A stretch of DNA of 64,000 bases from Costus lasius (GCA_027563935.2 CM050446.2:123830499-123894498), one strand, 5' to 3'. Shown: positions 20,144 to 31,694, counted from the first letter of the stretch. Numbers and translations: made by a program. Notes: generated from the letters alone by a model not told the origin.

Positions 20144-20390
20144 TGTTAGAGACCAGAATGCAAACACAACTTGGAGGGTTTATTCACGGCGTATCGGATC
20201 CGAGTCAAAGAAAGAGAAGCGGGGTCCAGTTAGAAAAGGGGCTTATTAGGCAGGAGGTACTAAATACGAGTAAGGAAGAGGGGGAAAGAGGTAGGGATTT
20301 TGTTGGCGTATTTTGGGGTATCTCGCCGCTTGTTCGGCTGAGGGAGCCTACCTTGTTCTCTTCTTACTTTCCATACTCATCAATCTATCA
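20144..20390 (+). repeat. 3' LTR of the gypsy element
   Basis: Partner of 14938-15184, with the same ends TGTTAGAGACC and ATCTATCA. It is followed by the target-site duplicate AATTA. Confidence 0.95.
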
Positions 20391-21660
20391 AATTAGGATT
20401 AAGCATATGGAACTAATTCATTTAGCATATAATACCTCTAATATTTTATAAAAAAAGGCTTATAAATCTTGACTCTATGAGCTGAGGAAAATACATAGTA
20501 CATTGTACTAGCCACCATTATCAATTTTTCATCTTTATGTCCACTAGATTTTAAAACACCAAACCAAATATAATTTTTCATCAATTTTTCATCTTCAAGT
20601 TGCAAAAGTTGGCATGATAGTCACTCATCTATATCAAAATCCATAAATATAATAATTCTTAAGACCAATAATCAAGCTGAAGAGAATTGCACAAAATACA
20701 AGCATAATGACTGACCTATTCACCTCATGAGTCATGATTGGACTCGTCATCCCAGTGAGTCTCACACTCGGAGAGTTGCCGCTTGTCGAGCCACCAAGGT
20801 TGACACTCGAGACAATGCAGCAATGAGAGGCCAAGGGTGGCAAAGGCGAATGGCAAGATCCAAGGATTAAGGAGGTGAAGGTGAGGGCAACATTAGTAGT
20901 CGCTGTGATAGTAAGTCTAGACAGAGGGTGGGATTAGCAATGATAGCAAATAGTGTACCCACTATTTTTGCCCTACCCATACCTAAACCAATTCCTCTAC
21001 TACTCATACCCAATTATCTATCTAACATTTCTTCCAAACCTCTACCCTAACCCGACCCTAAGAAAATTTTAACTACCCATTAGCTACCCAAACCCTATAA
21101 ATACCCAACTTGAGTACTCTATTTTGGTCACCCAAATAAAATTTGAGTAATCACCCCTATCAAAACCCTATTAATACATAGATATCTGGTCAGGTATTAC
21201 AGGTACCCGTTATACCCAACCCGATAAAATTAAATTGATTCAATAGATAGAAGATAAAAACAACACAAAAACAAGTAATTTATGGAACAAACTATAATTT
21301 ATAACGTACCCTCTTGATTAAAAAAATAAGTGTATAAAACCACAAAGCAAATAAGTAATTTACATACTTAAAAACACATAACCAACAAGTTTTCAATACT
21401 GTAATGCAAGACAACAACATAAATAAAAGTAATTTACAATTTAGGTAATCAGGGTTCTATCTTGGCATGATCGTCCTTGTCAGAGCAATGTTTAGCAGTT
21501 TAGAGTTTCAGGTAATCAAGAATCTATCTTGCTAGAAAAAAATAAAAAATAGTCAACTATGAGTTGCTAAATATCCTACTCTAGTTCAATGGCAAGAAAA
21601 ACAATTCAATTTAGGGTTTTGCATACCAAGTTACCAATCCATAGTGGAAGTAGACGATTT
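20391..21660. other. Non-coding stretch, no gene recognised
   Basis: AT-rich DNA without a credible coding frame. The part at about 20960-21230 is rich in ACCC runs (CTACCCATAC, ACCCAATTA, GGTACCCGTTATACCCAACC) and looks like an old inverted-repeat element, but I could not define ends. Confidence 0.35.
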
Positions 21661-21988
21661 AGCTACGTCGCTATTGCTTTGACGAGTAGTTGATGGCATC
21701 GCTAAATGGCACGGTGGGGCAGTGGGGCCGGCAGCCACTAGGATTATGATTTACGGGGAGAAAAATAAGGAAGGAAAGGAAAGAAATATGGTTCTTTCCT
21801 TTTATTTCCCTAGTTTCACTGGAGAGAAATACGAAAAAGAAGGAAAACTTCCTTTCCTTTCCCTTCAAAACCGTCCCCTCCAAAAGAGACGGAAATGATT
21901 TCCTTTCGTTCGAGGTCGTCGCCCCTCCCGCAGCCACAAAGTGCCGCCGTTCCCCTTGTCTAGCAACCACTCCCCCCCCCCCCCCCCC

Positions 21989-22057
21989 GAGCTCAAGGGG
22001 GCTTATGAGGACCGGCACTCGGTCAACCTCGTGATGGAGCTGTGTGAGGGTGGGGAG
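21989..22057 (+). pseudogene. Gene fragment of a calcium-dependent protein kinase (CDPK)
   Basis: One frame reads [20 protein letters not shown] followed by GGE, which is the N-lobe strand-4 to hinge segment of plant CDPK kinase domains. The similarity starts immediately after a 17-base poly-C run (21972-21988) and stops at GGE, after which the frame is unrelated and ends. No flanking kinase exon is visible on either side, so this is a captured or dead fragment rather than a gene. The block is too specific for chance. Confidence 0.75.
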
Positions 22058-22060
22058 ATT

Positions 22061-23556
22061 TGGGAGCGATTTGGATGGATTTAGGTGAGATTTGAGTTAA
22101 TTTTGACTCAGTCAACTAAGATGTTGACTGGTCAAAATATTTTCTTTCTTTTCATTAAAACGCGAAGCTTGAAAGAGAAAAGAATTATTTCTTTTCCTTC
22201 TTATTTCTTTTCTCTAGTTATTTTTTTTCTTTCTTGATTTCTTTCCCTCATTCGAAACGCAGCGTTAGGGATTTATGAGTTATGACGATGATGTCGTTGG
22301 TTCTTCGCCAGTGTCACTTCAAATGGAACGGCGAGGCGGCAGACTAGCAGTAATGAGGTACGAGGATTACGAATTTATGATGACAACGTCTTCTATTCTT
22401 CGTTGGCAGCTTTAAATGGCATGGCGGGGTGGCAGGCTGGCTACGACGAGGCCACGAGAAAGAGAGGGGATTTAGGGATTAAGGATGAGGGTACCCGAGT
22501 GCCATCACGACTGTGTATACCACGAAGAAAAGAAAGTGGGAAGAAAGAAAATTAAGAAGGAAAGGAAAGATAGGTGGATATCCTTCCTTGTATTTAGGGA
22601 AAGAAAGTTTGGAGTATGGAATTTATTTAATAGGTACACCCCCAATCTTTTTTATTTTTACTCAATTGATGCGATTCGGCGGCGGAATGGAATTAATGGC
22701 TGACGCAAGCCGATGTCAGCAGAGGTAAATTGGTGCGTGGCAGAGGAAAATTTCGATGGCTAACATCAGGTGACGCAGGCGAAATCGAGCTCGACGCAGC
22801 GAAAGTGAATTAGAGCGCTGACATCAGCAGGGGCGTAATTTCGAGCGCGCGATGAGATTTCGGTCAACGGTTTGATTTGGAGAATTTTGACCAGAGGTAA
22901 AATTTAGGATTAGAGTTCTTCTATATAATCTGTAATTTGGGGATAAAAATTATACGGAGAATTAGGATTTCTAAATTGGAGGTGTAAAAACTTATTTCAT
23001 ATTCAGCCTCTTTGATTCTGTTTGATCTATAAAACTTATAGCATAATTGGTAAATTTTGATTTTTTTTTTGTTTTTTTTGTGAAGTGTCAGGCTATTTGA
23101 TATGGCATTCAACTTGATCTAGCAACTAGAATATAGGAGAGGAGAATGTCGCAGGCTACAATTTCACAAGAAATAGAAATTCACTCTTTTACCTGTGGAA
23201 GAGACAAGCTCTGGCGACGGCAAGTAGGCTGTGGCAACGGAGAGGCAGGCTCTAGCGACAGCAAGTGGCGATGGCAAGGCTGGCGGTGGCAACGGCGAGG
23301 CAAGCTTTGGCGGTGGCGAGCGGCGATGGCGAGCAAGTAGTGAGCGAGCGAACGAAGAGGCAAAGTTTGGGCAAGGAGAAGCTTGTTCGCGGGGAGATGT
23401 TAGGAGGAGAAGCATGTTCGAGAGGAGAAGTTCGAAGGCTTGGCGGCGGGCTAGCGCAGAGGCAGGGTTTGGACGAAGACGCTTTGCCGACGGGTGAACG
23501 CAGAGGCAGGCTTTGGACGAAGAGGCTTGGCGGCTGGCAACGAACGAAGAGACTTT
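22061..23556. other. Mixed repeat DNA with GC-rich low-complexity blocks
   Basis: The part at about 22690-22900 resembles 25610-25870 (GACGT/CAGCAG-rich text, then TTTGACCAGAGGTAA), which suggests an old LTR remnant of the same group. The part at 23200-23345 is an imperfect minisatellite of GGCGATGGC/GGCAACGGC units; its open frames on both strands are artefacts of that composition. No gene was recognised. Confidence 0.35.
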
Positions 23557-23817
23557 TAGGGCCTGTTTTATTGGAGTGAAAACTGGGGAGAAAGAAAAGA
23601 AATGCAGTTTTTCACTTATTTTATTGAAGGGGCTGATTTGGAAGGAGAGAAAAGGGGACCACTTTTCTCCCCTTTTGCATTCTCTCCAAAAGAGGGAGAA
23701 AACACTTTTCTTCCCTCCCTTGCTACCAACCTCATTATTTTTCTTCCCACTTATTTTTCTTTCTTTCCTCTTTACTCTTCTCTCTTTTTTTCTTGCCCCC
23801 CAATAAAACAGGCCCTA
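23557..23817. mobile_element. Tourist-like MITE (PIF/Harbinger type)
   Basis: The ends TAGGGCCTGTTTTATTGG and CCAATAAAACAGGCCCTA are exact reverse complements, and the GGGCCTGTTT core is typical of Tourist-like TIRs. The 261-bp interior has no transposase. The expected 3-bp TTA/TAA duplication is not perfect (TTA on the left, TAG on the right). Confidence 0.8.
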
Positions 23818-24314
23818 GGTTCGGGCCCTAACTCCCGTAGAGTGGGGATATAAATATTATAAATATAAATATATAATATTAGTTATTTAAGTTGTGTTTA
23901 ATATAACTATGTTACAGATATAGTAACCACTGTTCTAAAAAAAATGTATTTGGCTAAGCCATTATGTTCTATTGTAAACCTATCTAAGTCCACTAAATTT
24001 ATATATCATATTAATATATAAAAACTAATATGAATTCATTCATGATTTGAGCCAACGTCATAAATGAATTAACTTAATTATAATCTAAATATAATTATGT
24101 CTATTTTACACCTATTTATCATTATATTGAGTAATGTCAAGTTAAAAGTAGATCAAGTCAATTTTCTACCGAGACTAAAATACCGATTATTAAAACGCAC
24201 AGAATGCACTAAATCTATTGACTTTGAGTGCATATATGTGCACATGAAAACACTTTATATGTACACTTGAGTATAGTGTATAGGGAGAAGCTCTATCCCT
24301 TATGCCTGTAATTC
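23818..24314. other. AT-rich non-coding stretch
   Basis: No coding frame, repeat structure or terminal motif was seen. It separates the Tourist-like element from the first membrane-protein remnant. Confidence 0.4.
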
Positions 24315-24713
24315 TTATCCAGTAGGATTAGCTAGGCATGGCTTGAGTCGAACTAAATGATAGGTGATATTCTGGACATAGCAACAAGGAAAGAAGATGT
24401 TAAGAGAAGCCACGAAACCCCAAAGCACACCCCTCATTACATTGGCCGAACCGTTACTAGCGGGAAGTCCTTTGATGAAGAGCTGGGAGCACTCAACGAG
24501 GGCAACGGACACGCTTAATGTCCATGAGGCGAAGATGAACTCTAGTGGCATGAGTTCTCTCATGTACCCTGCTAAAAAGAGGGATGTAATGGCGGCAATG
24601 TTCCAAATCAATACGTTGTATCACTCTTGCAATATCCGGTGAAGAATGTTATCACCAAGAGCAACCGCGGTTGGTATAGAAGCTATAGTCAGAACGTCTG
24701 GCAAGCTATCCAT
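24315..24713 (-). pseudogene. Small membrane-protein family, copy A (broken)
   Basis: Read from ATG 24713 (MDSLPDVLTIASIP) the product is interrupted by a TGA at codon ~31, then continues as YNVLIWNIAAITSLFLAGYM and on to LFIKGLPASNGSANVMRGVLWGF. The same blocks occur in the two tandem copies at 36.6-39.2 kb and in a fragment at 27.3 kb. After SLNIFF the sequence diverges from the other copies, so the C-terminal third is missing. Hydrophobic stretches suggest three to four membrane segments. I do not recognise the family. Confidence 0.6.
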
Positions 24714-24720
24714 ACTTTGA

Positions 24721-26013
24721 TGTTAGGCCCAGAATTCTTCGGTTTGGCCTAGAGAGAAACAGGCTGGGCCATAGCCCAAACCCACGCAGCACAGCCAAAG
24801 GCGGAGCTCGAAATCAGGTCAAAATCGGGGCGCCTTCTGATTTGGACCAAGCCTCCATGACGATGCGGTCTTCTGTGAGCTCGACTTCGTCAGGAGCAGA
24901 GCAGACGCGGTGTTGGCTTCTCCGCGAGGATCGGACGCGCTTGCGGCGAGACACAGAGCGAGGTGTTTGTTGCCCTCTCCACTTCCTTCGCACGACCGCG
25001 TCGACGCAGAGGAAACTAGACGGCGTGAGGAGTTCGGCAGCGCGACCAGGCTCCTCTCCCAAGCTTGGCGGACGCGGACGATGGCTTTGAGGCAAAGCAG
25101 CGGCGGCTTCGGTCTTCGGCGGAAGACTCGGGAGAAGAGGACGAGGCGGCTTGTCCTCCTCTTTAAATTCGCAACGCCACCGAGAGCTTCAGAGGATCAC
25201 GGAGATCGGCAATCAAGTTTGGGAGAGGAGGAGAGCTCGGGAGCAGAGATTTGGAGGCGAGATCCAGAGAGAAGGGAGTGCCTGTGAGCTTGAGAGCTGA
25301 GAGAGAATCCGGCGGGCGTTGAGCGCTTGTAACGGCGACGAGAGCTGCCGCCGACGAGAGAGAGAGAGACAAGGGAGGTTTTTGTACCTTGTGATTGAAG
25401 GGAATAAAAGGGAAATTTCCTCCCTAGAATCCGGCGAGCATCGATCCTTCCGTTCCTCCCCTTTGGCGACAGCGATCCAGAAGTGGCGGAGGTTTCCCTT
25501 TGCGGCGCGGGTAGCGTCGAACGCAGGCGGCATTCGACGCGAAGCGAGTGGAAGAAGACGAACGCAGTGGCGTTCGCTTCGAGGCGGGCGAAACTCAATT
25601 TTGACTGGTCAAAATCGGGAACGGCGGACGGAGTTTTGAAGCGGATGACGTAGCAACAACGTCAGCAGAGTGAATTCGGCAGGGGCGAATCGATTCGGGA
25701 TTGCTGACGTGAAGAGGACGTTAGCCGAGCAAACTTAAACTGGCGAGCGGCGAAACCAATTGGGCTGACGTCAGGCGTCAGCACACCAGAGTTCGAATTT
25801 CAGTGACGGTTCGATTTTTAGATTTCGGGCGATTTTGATTTGGTACCAGAGGAGGTAATTCTAATTAGGGTTTCCGATTGATTTTTGGTGTCCTTGATTT
25901 GAGGGTAATTTTCTGCTTGGGAAAACCTAACTCTGGGGAGTTCACGCCAGTTTGGTGTTCCATCGGACAACCCTAAGACATCAGCTTAGGGTTGATCCGA
26001 CCAGGGCATGACA
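24721..26013 (+). mobile_element. LTR-like block, possibly a solo LTR of a gypsy element
   Basis: It starts TGTTAGGCCCAGAATTC and ends CCAGGGCATGACA, a combination typical of plant gypsy LTR ends, and has no coding region of retroelement type. A GC-rich interior (24840-25660) is open in several frames without protein character. No target-site duplication was found; a hAT-like inverted-repeat element starts at its right end. Boundaries are tentative. Confidence 0.4.
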
Positions 26014-26522
26014 CTAGGGGTGTTCACAGTTCTGTTAACCGAATCGTGAACAGATGGTCCCAAATCATTTTAACCAGTAAAATGAAAATTAGTTAACCAA
26101 TTTTTTGGTACGGTTAACCGTTTTCTTTATATACAAAAAATTATTTAAAATTATAAAATAATTCTAAATATAAATATTTGGGGTCACAGTTCGATTAACC
26201 AAGCCGTGACCCCAAATTCTGTCATGAACCGATTAAAACGGTTCGGCTATATTACAAACCATTCCCGAACCAAAAAATCGGTTAACCGATTAACCGGTTT
26301 TTTGGTTCGGTTAACCACTGGTTTTTGGTTAACTGAATAAGAAAAATCTTTCTCTAATAATATTAAATATTAAATATATAAAATACACATATATATAATA
26401 TTAAATATATAAAATAATTAATTTTTAAACTGTAGTCAATAGGTTTGAAACCCATGACTTACTATCTCACAAAACAATGTATAACCATTGCACTAGATGA
26501 ACAATCAATTTATAAACTTAGG

Positions 26523-26577
<55 letters not shown>

Positions 26578-26747
26578 GTCGGTTCAATTAACCGGTGAAA
26601 ATATTTTTCCCGAACTGTAACTGAATCGAACCATAAATTTATAAGGTAAAAACTGACCGTCAACCGAACTGATCCATTCAGTTAACCGCCCGTTCGGTTC
26701 GGTTCAGTCGGTTAACTATGGTTTTTCAATTTTTTGAACACCCCTAG
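26014..26747. mobile_element. hAT-like MITE rich in GGTTAACC motifs
   Basis: The termini CTAGGGGTGTTCA and TGAACACCCCTAG are exact inverted repeats of the type found in plant hAT-derived MITEs. The interior repeats GGTTAACCG/CGGTTAACC in both orientations and has an AT-rich core with a (TA)n run. No transposase frame. The 8-bp target duplication expected for hAT elements was not found. Confidence 0.75.
26521..26574. repeat. (TA)n microsatellite
   Basis: About 27 uninterrupted TA units inside the hAT-like MITE. Confidence 0.95.
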
Positions 26748-26751
26748 TTTT

Positions 26752-27057
26752 TGGTGGTTAACCGATGGTTTTCAGCGATTAACCAGTTCGGCCCATTATA
26801 TAAATATAATTATTTTATATAAAATATTTATTTTTATATATAAATATATTATATACCGGTTTAGGACTTGAATTTTAAATATAAACATATTTTATACTAG
26901 CTCGGCTAAGTCCCGAACTATAACCGAACCGAACCACATATTATCCCTAAAAAAATTGACTGTAAAACAAACTGATCAATTCGGTTAATTGCCCGAACGG
27001 TTCTGTATGGTTAGTTAACCCCGGTTTATCATTTTTCTAATATTTTTGAACACCACT
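26752..27057. mobile_element. Partial second copy of the GGTTAACC MITE
   Basis: It carries the same kind of interior (GGTTAACCGATGG, CCCGAACTATAACCGAACCG, GGTTAGTTAACCCCGG) and a degenerate right end TTTTTGAACACCACTA. The left terminus is missing, so it is truncated against the complete copy beside it. Confidence 0.55.
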
Positions 27058-27315
27058 AATATAAACACGGCAACCACAGATTAAAAGATGAGATATTTTC
27101 TCCAACAGATTTAAGTAGTTTGAGATCAACAATATAACACTAAAAAGAGAAATAACCTAGCAACAAAATCATAATAGAAATCTAGCAAATTGAGTGGCAA
27201 CAAGCTTTTATGAATTAGCATGGAAGAAGTGGATCCAGGTGTTGTGCAACTGTAGAGAGAGAGAGTCTGTAGAAGCCAATGATAATAACACACCCATATT
27301 TGAGATAAACTAGCA

Positions 27316-27495
27316 TTAAGAGAAGCCAAGTTTAGGTGGACATCCCTTCATCATTTTCAAAGGAAAGAAGACATTAAGAGAAGCCGCGAAACCCCAAAGC
27401 ACGCCCCTCATTATATTGGTCGAACCGTTACTAGCAGGAAGTCCTTTGAGGAAAAGTTGGGAGCACCCGACGAGGGCAACGAACTTCGCTCTCGA
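27316..27495 (-). pseudogene. Small membrane-protein family, copy B (internal fragment)
   Basis: The minus strand encodes FVALVGCSQLFLKGLPASNGSTNIMRGVLWGFAASLNVFF, nearly the same as copy A at 24.3 kb, and continues with PLKMMKG, which aligns to HKMTKN of the tandem copies. Sequence upstream of FVAL is unrelated. Two in-frame stops follow LGFS. It is a fragment with no start region. Confidence 0.65.
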
Positions 27496-27756
27496 ATCTT
27501 TGGAATGAAGCACTACCGCGGCGATGGCCCGCCATTTTAGCAGTGAAGCCCGCTACCCAAAACTATAGGAGTGGCTCAAGCTTGTGTTGTGGGTCGGGAT
27601 TATGGCCTCGTTTCCTAGTGGGACATGGCGGAATTCATGGTGCTGAGACTCTTCCTTGCGGGTTCCATTGGCTATTCATCTACCCCTGTTCCCAACATGA
27701 ACTCGGCAATCACCCGCCGGTAGCCGGAAGAGGCAACACAAGAGATTGATTTTAAG
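27496..27756. other. Moderately GC-rich segment of unknown origin
   Basis: A plus-strand frame at 27543-27749 is open for 68 codons but has no recognisable domain. It sits between the copy B fragment and a truncated LTR and may be another captured piece. Confidence 0.25.
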
Positions 27757-29443
27757 AAAAGAAAAGAGAAAGAGAAACTGAGACTAGGGTTTCATCCACC
27801 TTAATTTCAATGACTAGATACAATTAAGTGCTCGTCAGATTATTCTTATTATGATAAAGATATAATTTACTTTATAAAGAAATCATCTCGCTTTCGCGCA
27901 GACAATTTACAAAGAACCAATCCTCACTTTCGTGCAGGATTTATTCAATGCTAAAGATAAGTAAATCTTGACAAGGAGATTTAAGATCACTTTCGTGTAT
28001 CCAATCTCTTTGTCAATATCTCAAGTAAAACTAAATACTTTTATACTTTACTTTCACGGGTTCTACTTAAGGTTCTCCAACGATCCGATACTTAATTTCT
28101 TACAATATCTTCATGTTTAACTCATTAATGTCTCCTAGATCAGATTATCAACAAGTCAATAAACTTCTAAAACCTAGAAATAAGAACAAATCTAATTTCT
28201 TACGATGAGTTCCTAAATCTCGATTCTAGGGTTCTAAGATTTTGCAAGTCACTTTTTAGTCCATATCAGAAAAACTCAAATACATGTTGACAATATGAAA
28301 TTAGAAGAGATTAAAGACAATCATCACATAAGTAGAATTATCATAACAGAAGTATTCTGACGAAATAAAGATCATCTAGTCATTTTGAAATTAAGGGGAT
28401 TTCGCCCCCATGTCCCAAAGAGTGTTTAAGATAGCATGATGAAGAAATTACAAATAGCCATGGTTTAGAACGATCAGAAATCGAAAAGAAGGGAAGTTTT
28501 ACTAAACTCAGTGCTGTAATGAAAATTACAGTCCGTAATTTCTCGTATGAACAGTGTCGGCGTCGCCTTTTTCATTGATTTCTCCTTCGATCCGTCTCCT
28601 TTTGCTCTGAAACTTTTGGTGTATGTTCTCCTCCCTCAAGCGTAGCTTCCCTTCAAATTTCACGGCTGGAGGTGCTCTGTACACTCCATGGAGGTGAAAC
28701 CTAGGGCGGCGATGAAGATCTCGATTTCTCTCTCAAACGTTGATCCAAATTAGGGCTTTTGGTGCGCTGATCTTCTCCTTGTTCTCACGAGTATTCCCCT
28801 TTTTACGGATCTTCAATTGGTGATCTAAATTATCCACAATCATCCGCGCAGAAATCGGGCTTCATTAAGACCAGGAAAATCGGCTGTCTGAGACACAATT
28901 ACGACCGTAATTTCTATTACAGTAGTGCCGTAATATCCTCTGGTTAAAAATCTGTAACAATTACTTGCCGTAAAAACAACCACGGTAGTACCGTGATCAC
29001 CAAACTTTCTGTACAAAAACCACCTGAAATTACGGCCCATAATATTTGTTACGGCAGTGCCATATTTGCTTCTAGACAGAAATCGACCGAAATTACGGCA
29101 TGTCTCAGGAATTATGGGTGTGCCGTGGTTCCTTCTGTAAGTTCAGTAAAACTACGGTACCGTAATATGCATTACTACTCTATCGTAATTTGGTCTGATG
29201 CTCCGATTTACGTGAAATTTGATATGTAATCTTCTCTTGATGATGAGAATTTTTCTTCGCACTTGAATTGCTTGAAAATGCCTTAAAATGATACCTTTTT
29301 ACCTGAAAATGATAAAAAAAATTGAAAAGGTGTATATTCCATAATATTTGATAAATAAGGCATAAGAATAAGCAAAGAGCATAAATTTGACACAAAAGAC
29401 CTATCAAATGACACAAAATATACTATGAATTTTCGTGTCATCA
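27757..29443 (-). mobile_element. Truncated LTR of the Athila/Tat family found at 59.5 kb, inverted
   Basis: Read on the minus strand from 29443 it starts TGATGACACGAAAATTCATA, matching the LTR start at 59528 (TGATGATACCAAAATTTATA). It then follows that LTR through the ACGG/CCGT palindrome cluster, the CGCCGCCCTAGG-type block and the repeated GCACGAAAGTGA motif, as far as GGATGAAACCCTAGTC. The last ~160 bp of the LTR and any internal region are missing. Confidence 0.8.
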
Positions 29444-30351
29444 CCTGTGTTGATGTATTGAATTGCATAAATAATGTCCCATGAGTTTGGTTGGATCCAC
29501 TCTCATAGTAATCCCCAGTCAAGGTGCCTTAGCCGATAAGAGACAGCCTTGGTGCATGTGAGACTAGTGTATGAGCTGGTTAAGTGCGAGGCACAGTAAT
29601 GCAGACATACAAGTGCTTCAGCATTAGTTGCACTAGAGTGACCCACCATGAGGATTGACTTGTCTAGTCAACAGGTCAATCTCACATGCATGAGGTTTGC
29701 ATTGATCCTTAGACTTGAGGTATTCATGTCTAGATGTGATGATGGATGTATTTTGACACAGTCTTACATCTCTCCGTAATTGAGTGATCAAAATGACTGT
29801 TGTTGGGCATATCATAAGTCACAAAGAGATATGGATGACCAATAGCAAGATTTGCCCCTTCCTTAATAGGAAGCATGATATCCACTTTGGGACGCCCCAC
29901 CTCATTGGTGCATGATAGGAATGTATGGCCATACTGAATGAGTCATGACCAATAGATTGGATTAATAAATATGAGACTAATCCAATGGCGGGATATCAGT
30001 TCAGGTAAAGGGATCCGGAATGCATGGGAATCCTCGTTGCTTGCTAGGGAGTTGTTGCCAGATGACTTAAGTCCTACGATATGGGTAGTAGTGATGTGTT
30101 GCTAGATACCTCTCACTACTTATGATGTTTTATCATCATTGCCATTGTCATATGGATCCTACGGGGTCACACGCAATACTCTTGATGTTGTATTTTGATA
30201 TGGATATCTTGGAATATATTTGAGTTCTTTCTTTGTCCAAGACGGATTCATGGTTGAATCTGAGACCAATTGGGATTCATGGGTTTATATATATCCTGGT
30301 CAAGTTTGTACTCTGTATAGGGGTTGGACTTGGACTTGGAATTATAAACCA
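29444..30351. other. Unclassified repeat-like stretch
   Basis: No coding frame. The text (GAGACTAGTGTATGAGCTGG, GACTTGTCTAGTCAACAGGTC, CTGAATGAGTCATGACCAAT) reads like LTR or leader DNA of a retroelement, but no matching partner is in the window. It immediately precedes a copia LTR. Confidence 0.3.
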
Positions 30352-31681
30352 TGTTGGATTCGAATCTTAATTTAATTAGGAGTTGGAATCTTAATCCTAT
30401 TAGGAATTGGAATCCTAATCCAACTAGGAGTTGGAATCCTAATTTAATTAGGAGTTGGAATCTTAATCCTATTAGGAATTGGAATTCTAATTCAATTAGG
30501 AGTTGGAATCCTAATTCAATTAGAATTCAAATCCTAATGTAAATTGGATTTGGATTAGGCCCATAATGGTTGGGCGCAAATCCTAATCCAACTAGGATTC
30601 AAATCCTAATGGGAATTGGTTTTGGATTAGGCCCATAGTGGTTGGCCGCAAATCCTAATCCAACTAGGATTCAAATCCTAATGGGAATTGGATTTAGATG
30701 AGGCCCATTTTGTTAGGCGCAAATCCTAAATCCAATAAGGATTTAAATCCAAGACCAACTTAGAGATAAAATCCAAATCCAATTAGGAGTTGTGGATTAA
30801 ATCTAATTGTGGTAAATTGGAATCCTAATTGGAGTAGGATTCATGCTTGGCGCATGGCTTAATTCCATATATGGAATTTGTGCCAATTGCTTGTATGAAT
30901 CCTAATGGAATTATGTTTTCATAATTGGAAACATACTTGGACGCATGGGGCTGATATGTTGGCGAGTATGGCTTGATTTATTCAAGCGAAGATTCGGCCA
31001 ATCATATATGGTAAGTCCTAATAAAAATCGAACTTATAATCCCTCTCTTGATAAGGCAAGAAGGTAGATTATTTCTGTGCTTCATATTGCGCCAATTCAA
31101 GAGAGAAGGTGGCAGGTTTCTTATGGCAATTCCTTGGAGGAATTGCGCCAAGAGCACATATGGAAGGATAGGGGCGGTGGTGGCTTGGATGGCTATAAAA
31201 CAAAGGGGTATGCGCCCCTCTAGATGAGCAGAATTTCTTCTCAAGGCAAGGCAACTTCCACCAACAAGTTGCGCAAGCTTTGAAGCCCTAGCCGCCCTCT
31301 TCTTCTTGTGTTGCGCCACCTTCCTCATCTTCTTCTTTGTTGGCCGAAAGTCTCCAAGCAAGAAGACTTGTTGACGTGAAGAACAAAGGAGGAAGAAGAA
31401 GGAGTTGCAAGAGGTGATCTTCTCTTCCCCAGGCTAGCACCAAGTGTGGAAGGGAGCAACGTTGAGAAGGTCGACGCATGGATACTTGTAGAGGACGAGC
31501 ACTTGATCATTTTCAACTTGGCATCATCATCCTAGCAAGCAAAAGAGGTACTATCCCTAACACATCCTTGTGTTATCTCCCTCGCATGGATCCTTGGTGA
31601 AGGAATATATTCGGGTGTAATGTGTCTTCTGCTGCATCCTTGGACTGTAAAATTTTAAATTACACCCGGTATTCCCTAACA
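30352..31681 (+). repeat. Copia LTR (5') with internal minisatellite
   Basis: It begins TGTTGGATTC and ends TTCCCTAACA, giving TGTT...AACA ends, and is followed at once by a copia-type primer site. Length 1330 bp. The first ~500 bp are built of short units such as GGAATCCTAATTxAATTAGG. No 3' partner LTR was found in the window. Confidence 0.75.
30358..30840. repeat. Minisatellite of ~18-bp GGAATCCTAAT units
   Basis: Units alternate between GGAGTTGGAATCCTAATT and close variants, then longer units containing GGCCCATA.TGGTTGG.CGCAAATCCTAATCCAACTAGGATT recur about every 75 bp. Many units are partly palindromic (CCTAATCCAACTAGG). The open frame across it (Asn/Pro/Ile/Trp/Arg/Ser repeats) is a by-product. 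Confidence 0.85.
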
Positions 31682-31682
31682 G

Positions 31683-31694
31683 TGGTATCAGAGC
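31683..31694 (+). other. Copia primer-binding site
   Basis: TGGTATCAGAGC, perfect match to the tRNA-Met primer site used by plant copia elements, one base after the LTR end. Confidence 0.9.

Larger units (their letters stand above)
14938..20390 (+). mobile_element. Complete Ty3-gypsy chromovirus, inactive
   Basis: Two 247-bp LTRs (14938-15184 and 20144-20390) start TGTTAGAGACC and end ATCTATCA. Both flanks are AATTA (14933-14937 and 20391-20395), a perfect 5-bp target duplication. The 4.96-kb interior carries gag, protease, RT, RNase H, integrase and a C-terminal chromodomain-like segment, in gypsy order. The short length and short LTRs suggest a Reina-like chromovirus, which I infer from size only. 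The LTRs differ at several positions, and gag and pol carry stops, frameshifts and a small duplication. No convincing primer-binding site follows the 5' LTR. Confidence 0.95.

Noticed and set aside
22485..22728. Two short overlapping plus-strand frames
   Set aside because: Basic, low-complexity products from purine-rich DNA with no recognisable domain.
23146..23579. GC-rich open frames on both strands
   Set aside because: Produced by an imperfect GGCGATGGC minisatellite; absence of stops is compositional.
24814..25639. Several long open frames in both orientations
   Set aside because: All lie in the GC-rich interior of an LTR-like block; products are Arg/Ser-rich and mutually overlapping, with no domain.
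30351..30542. Frame encoding repeated SWNPNxIR units
   Set aside because: It is a translation of the LTR minisatellite.
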